Positions 50,988-59,003 of a stretch of DNA of 64,000 nucleotides are shown one piece after another. The position numbers were made by a program, and so were the translations under genes. The notes under the pieces were generated by a model. That model was not told where the DNA came from. It did no database searches and was given only the letters and a program-made list of their open reading frames with translations. How positions within the stretch are numbered: the first letter of the stretch is position 1; each line of letters opens with the position of its first letter. The stretch is from an uncultured Duncaniella sp. (lineage in GTDB: Bacteria; Bacteroidota; Bacteroidia; Bacteroidales; Muribaculaceae), in the NCBI GenBank assembly GCA_910577255.1, contig CAJTMH010000003.1, positions 186,001 through 250,000 of the forward strand, in the 5' to 3' direction.

Positions 50988-52382
50988 TTAGAAGGTGCGA
51001 GGATCTGTGAGAACGCCTGTGATGGCTGAGGCTGCAGCCACCAGTGGCCCGGCGAGAATAGTGCGGGCTCCAGGGCCTTGACGCCCTTCGAAATTGCGGT
51101 TGGATGTCGACACGGCAAGTTTACCGGCAGGAACTTTGTCTTCATTCATTGCAAGGCATGCTGAGCATCCGGGTTGGCGTAGCTCAAAACCGGCTTCGGC
51201 GAGAATCTTGTCAAGACCTTCGCGTCTGATCTGTTCATCCACCATCCATGAGCCGGGTACAAGCCAAGCGGTGACATTTGGTGCCTTGGTCTTGCCCTTT
51301 ACAAAATTGGCAAATGCACGGAAGTCCTCGATGCGCCCGTTGGTGCAGCTACCTAAGAATACGTAGTCAATCGGATGTCCTTCGAGTTTCTGGCCAATCT
51401 CAAAACCCATGTAGTCCAGTGACTTTTCATAGGAAATTTTCCCGGCTTCGTCCTTGGGGTCGGGGGCGGGAATCGGTTCGGTGATTGATATTCCCATTCC
51501 AGGATTGGTGCCGAATGTGATGCGAGGTTCGATATCAGCGGCATCGAAGTTGATTTCACGGTCGAACACGGCGTCGGCATCAGACGGTAATGTGCGCCAA
51601 TATGCGACAGCTTTATCGTAATCCTCACCTTTTGGGGCGAATTCACGCCCCTTTACATATTCGAATGTGGTTTCATCGGGGGCAATCATGCCGCCTCGGG
51701 CTCCCATTTCGATTGAGAGGTTGCAGACGGTCATTCGCTCTTCCATTGATAGGTTGCGGATCGTGTCACCGGCATATTCAACGAAATAGCCTGTAGCACC
51801 GCCTGTGGTCATTTTTGCTATAATGTAGAGTGCGATGTCTTTTGCGGTGACACCCGGACGGAGTGTACCGTTGACATTGATACGCATTGTCTTGGGCTTG
51901 GGCTGAAGTATGCACTGAGATGCAAGGACCATCTCAACCTCGCTTGTGCCTATACCGAAGGCCACCGCTCCGAATGCCCCGTGTGTCGAAGTATGGCTGT
52001 CGCCGCACACGATGGTGTAGCCGGGGAGTGTAAGGCCGTTCTCCGGACCAATGACATGGATGATGCCGTTTTTCTTATGTCCCAGCCCATATAGAGTGAC
52101 CCCGAATTCGTTGGCGTTGCGGGTCAAAGTCTCAACCTGGTTGCGTGACACAGGGTCGGCGATAGGTTTGTCCTGGTTGAGTGTGGGGATGTTATGGTCA
52201 GGGGAGCAGAAGGTCTTTTCAGGACGAAACACTTTGAGTCCGCGCTGACGGAGCCCTTCGAAAGCCTGAGGGCTTGTTACCTCATGACAATAGTGACGGT
52301 CGATATATAATTGAGTGGGGCCGCCTTCAATGTTATTTACCACATGGGCATCCCAGATTTTGTCGAATAAAGTTTTTCCCAT
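50988..52382 (-). CDS. leuC: 3-Isopropylmalate dehydratase large subunit
   Basis: The product has 464 residues of the aconitase superfamily. It starts MGKTLFDKIWDAHVV, with VCGDSHTSTHGAFGAVAFGIGTSEVEMVLASQ near residue 125 and the [4Fe-4S] Cys ligands in VFLGSCTNGRIEDFRAF near 345 and RQPGCSACLAMNEDKVPAG near 405. GNFEGRQGPGARTILAGPLVAAASAI-like residues close the protein. The gene begins 34 bp after leuA. Confidence 0.97.
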   Translation of the reverse strand: MGKTLFDKIWDAHVVNNIEGGPTQLYIDRHYCHEVTSPQAFEGLRQRGLKVFRPEKTFCSPDHNIPTLNQDKPIADPVSRNQVETLTRNANEFGVTLYGLGHKKNGIIHVIGPENGLTLPGYTIVCGDSHTSTHGAFGAVAFGIGTSEVEMVLASQCILQPKPKTMRINVNGTLRPGVTAKDIALYIIAKMTTGGATGYFVEYAGDTIRNLSMEERMTVCNLSIEMGARGGMIAPDETTFEYVKGREFAPKGEDYDKAVAYWRTLPSDADAVFDREINFDAADIEPRITFGTNPGMGISITEPIPAPDPKDEAGKISYEKSLDYMGFEIGQKLEGHPIDYVFLGSCTNGRIEDFRAFANFVKGKTKAPNVTAWLVPGSWMVDEQIRREGLDKILAEAGFELRQPGCSACLAMNEDKVPAGKLAVSTSNRNFEGRQGPGARTILAGPLVAAASAITGVLTDPRTF

Positions 52383-52416
52383 TGAGTCAATGAATTTTTA
52401 TAACCGTCTAAGCGGC

Positions 52417-53913
52417 TTATCTCACAAATTTATTAATAGCGTCGATGAATGCCTCGGCACTTGCGGCGACGATGTCGGTATTGGCTGAGAAGCCATAGTA
52501 GGCTGCTCCGTCATGCTCGACTGTCATGTGGACTTTTCCGACGTCGTTGCTACCTTTGTTGATGGCCTGGATGAGGAATTCTTTTACCATCATCTTGCGG
52601 CGGATGATGAGTTTTATGGCGCTGATGGCGGCATCGACCGGGCCGTTGCCTGAGGCGCAGGCTTCGAATTTCTCTCCGGCAATGTCAAGCCCTACGCTTG
52701 CCACAGAATGGACTCCTACGCCGCTCGTGACCTGAAGGAAGTCGAGTTTGATGCGATTGAGAGACTTTCGGTGCTGACCTGCAAGCATGAGCACGTCGTC
52801 GTCGTTGATTTCTTTTTTGCGGTCGGCCAGTTTGAGGAATGCTTCGTATGCCTTGTCAAGTTCTTCGCCGGTAAGCTCGATGCCGAGTACATGTAGGCGG
52901 TGCTTGAGGGCTGCACGTCCGCTGCGGGCGGTGAGTACGATAGAGTTTTCGTCGATACCGACATCTTTCGGGTCGATGATTTCGTAGCTCTCGCGGTTTT
53001 TGAGCACTCCGTCCTGGTGGATGCCTGAAGAATGAGCGAAGGCGTTACGCCCGACGATAGCTTTGTTGGGCTGCACCGGCATATTCATGAGGCTTGACAC
53101 CATGCGGCTGATGCTTGATATTTTTGTGGAGTTGATGTTGGTGTCTATGCCAAGTTCGCGGTGCGAGCGGAATGTCATAACCACCTCCTCAAGCGCGGTG
53201 TTGCCGGCTCGTTCGCCGATGCCGTTGATGGTGACTTCGGCCTGACGTGCACCATTAATGACTCCTGCCACGGTGTTGGCCGTGGCCATACCGAGGTCGT
53301 TGTGGCAATGGGTGGCAATGGTGACTTTGTCTATGCCGTCGACATGGTCAATGAGATATTTGATTTTTGCCCCGAATTCAGATGGTAGGCAGTACCCGGT
53401 GGTGTCGGGGATGTTAATGACCGTAGCTCCGGCCTTGATTACTGCTTCAACTACACGCGCGAGATATTCATTGTCGGTTCGGCCTGCATCCTCGGCATAG
53501 AACTGCACATCCTCCACGAATTTCTTCGCATAGGCCACAGCCTTTACCGCTCGTTCAAGAATCTCCTCACGGTTTGAATTGAATTTATATCTTATGTGGG
53601 AGTCGGAAGTGCCGATACCTGTATGGATACGTGGATGTTTTGCGTATTTAAGCGCGTCGGCTGCCACACGGATGTCGTTTTCCACAGCTCGGGTGAGAGC
53701 GCATATCGTGGGCCATGTCACGGCTTTTGAGATTTCTACCACCGAGTTGAAGTCACCTGGGCTTGACACGGGGAATCCGGCTTCAATCACGTCGACGCCA
53801 AGGCTTTCGAGCGCTTTGGCGACTTCGATTTTCTCTACTGTGTTGAGTTGACATCCCGGAACCTGTTCACCATCTCTAAGCGTGGTGTCAAATATGAATA
53901 ATCTATCACTCAT
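52417..53913 (-). CDS. leuA: 2-Isopropylmalate synthase
   Basis: The product has 498 residues. It condenses acetyl-CoA with 2-oxoisovalerate, the committed step to leucine. Motifs are FIFDTTLRDGEQVPGCQLNTVEKIEVA at the start, VIEAGFPVSSPGDF near residue 40, ATHCHNDLGMATANTVAGVINGARQAEVTINGIGERAGN near 200, and FAHSSGIHQDGVLKN near 290. A C-terminal LeuA allosteric domain follows from about 375, where leucine binds as inhibitor. It is first in the five-gene operon and has a candidate promoter and leader hairpin upstream. Confidence 0.96.
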   Translation of the reverse strand: MSDRLFIFDTTLRDGEQVPGCQLNTVEKIEVAKALESLGVDVIEAGFPVSSPGDFNSVVEISKAVTWPTICALTRAVENDIRVAADALKYAKHPRIHTGIGTSDSHIRYKFNSNREEILERAVKAVAYAKKFVEDVQFYAEDAGRTDNEYLARVVEAVIKAGATVINIPDTTGYCLPSEFGAKIKYLIDHVDGIDKVTIATHCHNDLGMATANTVAGVINGARQAEVTINGIGERAGNTALEEVVMTFRSHRELGIDTNINSTKISSISRMVSSLMNMPVQPNKAIVGRNAFAHSSGIHQDGVLKNRESYEIIDPKDVGIDENSIVLTARSGRAALKHRLHVLGIELTGEELDKAYEAFLKLADRKKEINDDDVLMLAGQHRKSLNRIKLDFLQVTSGVGVHSVASVGLDIAGEKFEACASGNGPVDAAISAIKLIIRRKMMVKEFLIQAINKGSNDVGKVHMTVEHDGAAYYGFSANTDIVAASAEAFIDAINKFVR

Positions 53914-53952
53914 GTCGAATTTAATGTGGATCTATTAGAGATTGACCTAAAA

Positions 53953-53999
53953 CAATATCCCGGGAGGAAAGAAATCCGGGTGAATTAGCTGCAAAGTTA
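53953..53999 (-). promoter_or_regulatory. leuA -7 element and leader hairpin
   Basis: On the minus strand TAACTTTG (53999-53992) matches the -7 consensus. About 10 nt after the predicted start a short hairpin CCCGG...CCGGG follows at about 53980-53958. No leucine-rich leader peptide was found, so classical attenuation is not supported. Confidence 0.5.
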
Positions 54000-54111
54000 C
54001 AAATTATTTGTAAAATGCCATAATTTGTTGAAAAAAATAACAAAAATGAGTTTTTATGATAAAAATTGAAATGCTTTTTGGCGCAATAAGAGGCCGGGAA
54101 GGTATAAAACA

Positions 54112-54151
54112 GACCAACTTCCACGGTGTGTAAAGGCCTTGGAAGTTGGTC
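54112..54151 (-). terminator. Terminator of the metY-type gene
   Basis: A perfect 11-bp stem GACCAACTTCC/GGAAGTTGGTC (54112-54122 with 54141-54151) lies 28 bp past the stop, followed on the minus strand by TGTTTTATA. Confidence 0.85.
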
Positions 54152-54179
54152 GGGTGCAGTATGGCTGTCAACAGAAGTG

Positions 54180-55445
54180 TCAGGACAGTGCTTGCTCGAT
54201 GTCGGCTATGATATCAGCCACATCCTCTATGCCTACGGAAAGGCGGATGAGGTCGGGGGCCACCCCTGCTTCGCGCAATTGCTCGTCAGTGAGCTGGCGG
54301 TGTGTATGACTTGCAGGGTTGAGTACACATGTACGCGCATCGGCCACATGTGTGACTATGGCGATGAATTTCAGCCGGTCCATGAATTTGATGGCATCTT
54401 CTCGTGACCCATCAAGACCGAAGGCTATCACGCCACATGAGCCGTCAGGCATATATTTTTTAGCAAGGTCGTGATACTTGTTGCTCTTAAGTCCACAGTA
54501 GTTGACCCATTTCACTTTGGGATTAGCTTCGAGCCATTCGGCTACGGTCTGTGCGTTTTCGCAGTGGCGTGGGACGCGCAGGTGTAGTGTCTCGAGTCCG
54601 AGATTAAGAAGGAAGGCGTTTTGTGGCGATTGTATTGACCCAAGGTCGCGCATGAGTTGGGCTGTGGCTTTGGTTATGTAAGCATTTTTGCCAAAGGCCT
54701 TGGTGTAGGTGAGGCCGTGATATGATTCATCGGGTTGGGTAAGGCCTGGAAATTTGTCGGCATGGGCATCCCAGTCGAAGTTACCGCTGTCGACGATGGC
54801 TCCGCCTACACTAACAGCGTGCCCATCCATATATTTAGTGGTGGAATGGGTCACGATGTCGGCACCCCACTCGAAGGGACGGCAGTTTATGGGGGTAGGG
54901 AAGGTGTTGTCGACGATGAGAGGTACGCCGTTGCGGTGGGCTATGCGCGCGAATTTCTCAATGTCAAGTACTTCACCTCCGGGATTAGAGATTGTCTCAC
55001 CGAATAAGGCTTTGGTGTTGGGACGGAATGCCTTCTGGATTTCTTCCTCGGATGCGTTGGGGTCAATGAAGGTGCAGTCAATGCCGAGTTTTTTCATTGT
55101 CACACCAAATAGGTTGTAGGTGCCGCCGTAAATGTTGGAAGATGTCACGAAATGGTCGCCGGCCTGGCAAATATTGAACATCGCGTAGAAATTGGCGGCT
55201 TGTCCTGATGATGTGAGCATTGCGCCTACGCCACCTTCGAGGGCGGCGATTTTTGCGGCAACCGCGTCGTTGGTGGGATTCTGGAGGCGAGTATAGAAAT
55301 AACCAGAGTCTTCGAGGTCGAAGAGACGAGCCATCTGCTCGCTTGTGTCATATTTGAAAGTGGTGCTTTGATAGATCGGGAGCACCCGGGGTTCACCCTT
55401 CTTGGGTGTCCATCCGGCCTGGACGCAAAGTGTGGCTTTGTTCAT
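54180..55445 (-). CDS. metY: O-acetylhomoserine sulfhydrylase-type PLP enzyme
   Basis: The product has 421 residues of the Cys/Met-metabolism PLP family. It starts MNKATLCVQAGWTPKKGEPRVLPIYQSTTF. PLP contacts are visible in SSGQAANFYAMFNI near residue 80, VPLIVDNTFPTPINCRPFEWGADIVTHSTTKYMDGHA with the Schiff-base Lys near 204, and LNPASHTHRQLTDEQL near the C-terminus. The length and the long C-terminal part match O-acetylhomoserine sulfhydrylases (MetY), which make homocysteine from sulfide. A methionine gamma-lyase role cannot be excluded. It follows rplT by 115 bp and could receive read-through from that operon. Confidence 0.85.
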   Translation of the reverse strand: MNKATLCVQAGWTPKKGEPRVLPIYQSTTFKYDTSEQMARLFDLEDSGYFYTRLQNPTNDAVAAKIAALEGGVGAMLTSSGQAANFYAMFNICQAGDHFVTSSNIYGGTYNLFGVTMKKLGIDCTFIDPNASEEEIQKAFRPNTKALFGETISNPGGEVLDIEKFARIAHRNGVPLIVDNTFPTPINCRPFEWGADIVTHSTTKYMDGHAVSVGGAIVDSGNFDWDAHADKFPGLTQPDESYHGLTYTKAFGKNAYITKATAQLMRDLGSIQSPQNAFLLNLGLETLHLRVPRHCENAQTVAEWLEANPKVKWVNYCGLKSNKYHDLAKKYMPDGSCGVIAFGLDGSREDAIKFMDRLKFIAIVTHVADARTCVLNPASHTHRQLTDEQLREAGVAPDLIRLSVGIEDVADIIADIEQALS

Positions 55446-55490
55446 GAGATGTGTAATGGTGAATGGGGTTGAGAGGTATGGGTAGATATG

Positions 55491-55526
55491 ACAAGGACTC
55501 CCACTTATAGCTGTGGAAGTCCTTGT
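55491..55526 (-). terminator. Hairpin after rplT
   Basis: ACAAGGACT (55491-55499) pairs with AGTCCTTGT (55518-55526), extended by CCAC/GTGG inside. It lies 34 bp past the rplT stop. The minus-strand flank lacks a T-tract, so termination may be incomplete. Confidence 0.55.
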
Positions 55527-55560
55527 GTGGGGTTATTGTCGGTGAATATTGCCCAAATGA

Positions 55561-55911
55561 TTAGGCGTTCTTCACTTTGTCAACGATAGCCTTGAAAGCA
55601 GCGGGATTGTTGAGTGCGAGGTCAGCGAGGACTTTGCGGTTGATTTCAATACCTGCTTTGTGGATGAGACCCATGAGCTTTGAGTAAGAAAGATCCTCAA
55701 GACGAGCGGCTGCGTTGATACGCTGGATCCAGAGAGCGCGGAAGTTGCGCTTTTTGTCCTTGCGGTCACGGTAAGCGTAGGTAAGACCTTTTTCCCAAGT
55801 GTTCTTGGCAACGGTCCAAACGTTACGACGGCAACCGAAGTAGCCACGGGTGAGTTTAAGGATTTTCTTGCGGCGAGCTCTTGAAGCTACATGATTTACT
55901 GATCTTGGCAT
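55561..55911 (-). CDS. rplT: 50S ribosomal protein L20
   Basis: The product has 116 residues, standard for bL20. It starts MPRSVNHVASRARRKKILKLTRGYFGCRRN, with the LWIQRINAAARLEDLSYSKLMGLIHKAGIEINRKVLADLA core. It binds 23S rRNA during early assembly and, in many bacteria, represses its own operon. The gap to rpmI is 183 bp, longer than is common for this gene pair. Confidence 0.98.
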   Translation of the reverse strand: MPRSVNHVASRARRKKILKLTRGYFGCRRNVWTVAKNTWEKGLTYAYRDRKDKKRNFRALWIQRINAAARLEDLSYSKLMGLIHKAGIEINRKVLADLALNNPAAFKAIVDKVKNA

Positions 55912-56094
55912 TTTGTAAAATGTTTTGTGAATGTCAGCGGCACGTTATGCACTTAATTAATTGGGGTGGCTGAACATTCGGTTAGATAATTTTGAATTAG
56001 AAATCACGATTTTAAGATACTGAGAACTTGCGTTCCCGGTCACCTTGTTCCTTCGTGCGTTCAGGGGTTTAAGTCGCTTTGGGTAATTGGTTAA
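55912..56094 (-). other. 183-nt rpmI-rplT spacer with candidate L20 leader hairpin
   Basis: The spacer holds no gene. On the minus strand GGGAAC-GCAA-GTTCTC (about 56040-56025) forms a 6-bp stem capped by a GNRA tetraloop. A structured leader for L20 autorepression would fit here, but the rest of the fold could not be traced. Confidence 0.4.
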
Positions 56095-56292
56095 TTACTT
56101 GATGGCGAGAAGCTCCTTAACGTTTGAAGAGTCAGCGTGTGACACGAGAGAGAAGTGAGTCAAGTTGCGTTTCTGCTTCTTGGTCTTCTTGGTCAAGATG
56201 TGGCTCTTGAAAGCATGTTTTCTCTTGATCTTTCCTGATCCGGTAAGGGCGAACCTCTTTTTGGCACCGGAATTAGTCTTAATCTTTGGCAT
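56095..56292 (-). CDS. rpmI: 50S ribosomal protein L35
   Basis: The product has 65 residues, the normal bL35 length. It is very basic and starts MPKIKTNSGAKKRFALTGSGKIKRKHAFKSH, with the KKTKKQKRNL segment following. It lies 56 bp after infC in the conserved order infC-rpmI-rplT. Confidence 0.97.
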   Translation of the reverse strand: MPKIKTNSGAKKRFALTGSGKIKRKHAFKSHILTKKTKKQKRNLTHFSLVSHADSSNVKELLAIK

Positions 56293-56348
56293 TGGTTGTG
56301 TTAGTTAAATGATTTTAATTCTATAGTCGTGATAAATTCACTTTTTGC

Positions 56349-56936
56349 TTACTTTTTCTTGGGGCTGAGCATGATGATCATGCGCTTGCCTTCGAGTACC
56401 GGCATCTGGTCAACTTTGCCATATTCCTCCAGGTCGTTGGCGAATCTGAGCAACAGGACTTCGCCCTGTTCCTTGAAGAGGATGGAGCGACCTTTGAAGA
56501 ATACATAGGCTTTTACCTTAGCCCCTTCCTGAAGGAAGCCGATGGCATGTTTGAGCTTGAAGTTGTAGTCGTGGTCGTCGGTCTGAGGTCCGAATCGGAT
56601 TTCTTTTACTACGACCTTAGTGGCTTTGGCCTTCTGCTCTTTCTGCCTTTTTTTCTGCTGATATAGGAATTTTTGGTAATCCAGAATCTTGCAGACCGGC
56701 GGCTGGGCGGTAGGGGATATCTCGATGAGGTCAAGACTGAGATTGTCGGCGATTTTCAATGCTTCCTGGATGGAATAGACTCCTGTCTCCACGTTGTCGC
56801 CTACAAGGCGGACTTCGCGGGCACGAATGTGCTCGTTGATGACATAGGGGTCCTTGTCCTTATTGTTGTTGTTGTTAGGACGACGAGGGCCGTTGTTGGG
56901 CCGCGGGGGCCTCGGGGTGAAAGGTTTTTTCTCCAT
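56349..56936 (-). CDS. infC: Translation initiation factor IF-3
   Basis: The product has 195 residues. It has an N-terminal Pro/Asn-rich extension (RPPRPNNGPRRPNNNNN), then the IF-3 N-domain from about residue 30 (YVINEHIRAREVRLVGDN, LDLIEISPTAQPPVCKILDYQKFLYQ) and the C-domain (VVVKEIRFGPQTDDHDYNFKLKHAIGFL, MPVLEGKRMIIMLSPKK). It starts with ATG, unlike the rare AUU used for autoregulation in E. coli. It begins 8 bp after thrS, so the two are surely cotranscribed. The poly-Asn extension comes from a short AAC repeat. Confidence 0.97.
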   Translation of the reverse strand: MEKKPFTPRPPRPNNGPRRPNNNNNKDKDPYVINEHIRAREVRLVGDNVETGVYSIQEALKIADNLSLDLIEISPTAQPPVCKILDYQKFLYQQKKRQKEQKAKATKVVVKEIRFGPQTDDHDYNFKLKHAIGFLQEGAKVKAYVFFKGRSILFKEQGEVLLLRFANDLEEYGKVDQMPVLEGKRMIIMLSPKKK

Positions 56937-56944
56937 TCAGGGGG

Positions 56945-58888
56945 TTATTGATTAATCATTTGGTTGACTTCTTCAGTCAATTCGGCTGCAAAGGTAGCAA
57001 TTTTCATCGAACCTTTATCACCTTCGCCCTGTTTTCTTACAGAAATTTCACCATTTTCTGCTTCTTTTTCACCGACAATGAGCATATAAGGGATTCTTTT
57101 GAGCTCGTTGTCGCGAATTTTCTTGCCGATTTTTTCATTTCTGTCGTCCACTTGGGTGCGGATGTCGAGGGCGTTTAGCTGGTTGGCAACTTCGCGGGCA
57201 TAGTCGTTGAACTTCTCGGAAATGGGAAGTACCACAGCCTGCTCGGGCGCAAGCCAGAGGGGGAAGCGGCCGGCGGTGTGTTCGAGCAACACTGCCACGA
57301 ATCGTTCCATAGAGCCGAACGGTGCGCGGTGGATCATTACCGGACGGTGCTTCTGGTTGTCGCTGCCGGTGTACTCGAGCTGGAATCGTTCGGGGAGGTT
57401 GTAGTCGACCTGGATGGTGCCGAGTTGCCAACGGCGTCCGAGGGCGTCTTTGACCATGAAGTCGAGCTTCGGGCCATAGAACGCAGCCTCGCCGAGTTCT
57501 TTGCGGGCTTTGAGGCCTTTCTCCTCGCAGGCATCTATGATGGCCTGTTCGGCAAGGTGCCAGTTTTCGTCAGTGCCGATATATTTCTCCTTGTTATTGG
57601 GGTCGCGCAGTGAAATCTGAGCCTCGAAGTTGTCGAATTTCAGGGCTTTGAAGATGTAGAAGATGATATCCATCACCTTGAGGAACTCGCCCTTTATCTG
57701 GTCAGGAGCGCAGTAGATGTGGGCGTCATCCTGGGTGAAGCCACGCACACGTGTCAGACCATGGAGCTCACCGCTCTGCTCGTAGCGGTATACAGTGCCG
57801 AATTCGGCAAGGCGCAGTGGCAGGTCGCGGTAGCTTCGGGGAAGCGCGCGGAATATTTCGCAGTGGTGAGGGCAGTTCATCGGTTTGAGCAGGTACTCTT
57901 CGCCTTCCTCCGGAGTGTGGATGGGCTGGAAAGAGTCCTTGCCGTATTTGGCGTAGTGGCCTGAGGTTACATACAGGTTCTTGTTGCCGATATGAGGTGT
58001 GATTACCTGCTGGTAACCATACTGCTTCTGAATCTTGCGAAGGAATTGCTCGAGGCGGTCACGGAGGGCTGTGCCTTTGGGAAGCCAAAGAGGAAGACCT
58101 GCACCTACATTCTGTGAGAAGGCGAAAAGTTCCATCTCCTTGCCGAGTTTGCGGTGGTCGCGCTTCTTGGCTTCTTCGAGTAACACCAGATATTCATCGA
58201 GCATCTTCTTCTTGGGGAATGTGATGCCGTAGACGCGTACGAGCTGGTTGCGCTTTTCGTCGCCTCGCCAGTAAGCTCCGGCAAGGGAGGTCACCTTCAC
58301 GGCTTTGATGGGTGCGGTGTTGGCGATATGCGGGCCACGGCAAAGGTCAGTGAATGAGCCTTGTGTATAAGTGGTGATGTGGCCGTCTTCGAGTTCGCTG
58401 ATGAGCTCGCATTTATATTCTTCACCACGGTCGCCAAACAGTTTGAGCGCGTCGGCTTTTGTTATGTCGGCACGTACGATGGGATTTTTCTGCTGGGCGA
58501 GTTCGAGCATCTTCTTTTCGATGCGTGGGAAGTCAGCTGCGGTGATAGTGTGCTCACCCGGATCGATGTCATAATAGAATCCGTTTTCGATGGCCGGGCC
58601 GATGCCGAACTTGACACCGGGGAAAAGCTCCTGGAGAGCTTCGGCGAGAAGGTGGGCTGAGGAGTGCCAGAAGGCATGTTTGCCCTCGGGATCGTCCCAT
58701 TTGAAAAGACGGATGGTCGCGTCCTCGGTGATGGGGCGTGAGATGTCCCATTCTTTGTCATTGACTGAGGCTGCGAGTATGTCGCGCGCGAGTTGCGGCG
58801 AGAGGCTTTCAGCAATCTGGAGGGGGGTGACTCCGCTCTCAAATTGCTTCACGCTCTGGTCGGGAAATGTAATGTTGATTGTTGCCAT
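56945..58888 (-). CDS. thrS: Threonyl-tRNA synthetase
   Basis: The product has 647 residues from the ATG at 58886-58888. The frame is open upstream into dnaG, but only this start gives the TGS domain at the N-terminus (MATINITFPDQSVKQFESG). It is followed by the SAD editing domain (HAFWHSSAHLLAEAL near residue 75) and the class II core with ITPHIGNKNLYVTSGHYAKYG, zinc ligands in MNCPHHCEIF near 335, RYEQSGELHGLTRVRGFTQDDAHI near 365 and HRAPFGSMERFVAVLLEH near 515. An anticodon-binding domain ends the protein. It is divergent from dnaG across 115 bp. Confidence 0.97.
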   Translation of the reverse strand: MATINITFPDQSVKQFESGVTPLQIAESLSPQLARDILAASVNDKEWDISRPITEDATIRLFKWDDPEGKHAFWHSSAHLLAEALQELFPGVKFGIGPAIENGFYYDIDPGEHTITAADFPRIEKKMLELAQQKNPIVRADITKADALKLFGDRGEEYKCELISELEDGHITTYTQGSFTDLCRGPHIANTAPIKAVKVTSLAGAYWRGDEKRNQLVRVYGITFPKKKMLDEYLVLLEEAKKRDHRKLGKEMELFAFSQNVGAGLPLWLPKGTALRDRLEQFLRKIQKQYGYQQVITPHIGNKNLYVTSGHYAKYGKDSFQPIHTPEEGEEYLLKPMNCPHHCEIFRALPRSYRDLPLRLAEFGTVYRYEQSGELHGLTRVRGFTQDDAHIYCAPDQIKGEFLKVMDIIFYIFKALKFDNFEAQISLRDPNNKEKYIGTDENWHLAEQAIIDACEEKGLKARKELGEAAFYGPKLDFMVKDALGRRWQLGTIQVDYNLPERFQLEYTGSDNQKHRPVMIHRAPFGSMERFVAVLLEHTAGRFPLWLAPEQAVVLPISEKFNDYAREVANQLNALDIRTQVDDRNEKIGKKIRDNELKRIPYMLIVGEKEAENGEISVRKQGEGDKGSMKIATFAAELTEEVNQMINQ

Positions 58889-58946
58889 TATATAATAATG
58901 TGGTTGTTGGGGAGCCATACGAACGGCCCCTTTTGGTTTCAGCTCG

Positions 58947-58954
58947 CAAAGATA
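58947..58954 (-). promoter_or_regulatory. -7 element of the thrS promoter
   Basis: The minus strand reads TATCTTTG, a full consensus match, 58 bp before the thrS ATG. No -33 TTTG is evident at the expected distance. Confidence 0.55.
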
Positions 58955-58987
58955 AGAAAAAATACTTATAATACCGATATTTATTTG

Positions 58988-58995
58988 TAATTTTG
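58988..58995 (+). promoter_or_regulatory. -7 element directly before the dnaG start codon
   Basis: TAATTTTG ends 8 nt before the ATG at 59004. Transcription would start at or just before the start codon, predicting a leaderless mRNA. Confidence 0.6.
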
Positions 58996-59003
58996 TACTC
59001 GCG

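Noticed and set aside
54000..54180. Leucine leader peptide or T-box ahead of leuA
   Set aside because: No short frame rich in Leu codons and no T-box sequence was found; T-boxes are mostly a Firmicutes feature.
55446..55560. SAM riboswitch ahead of the metY-type gene
   Set aside because: The gap is only 115 bp and contains the rplT hairpin; no SAM-I or SAM-II core could be traced.
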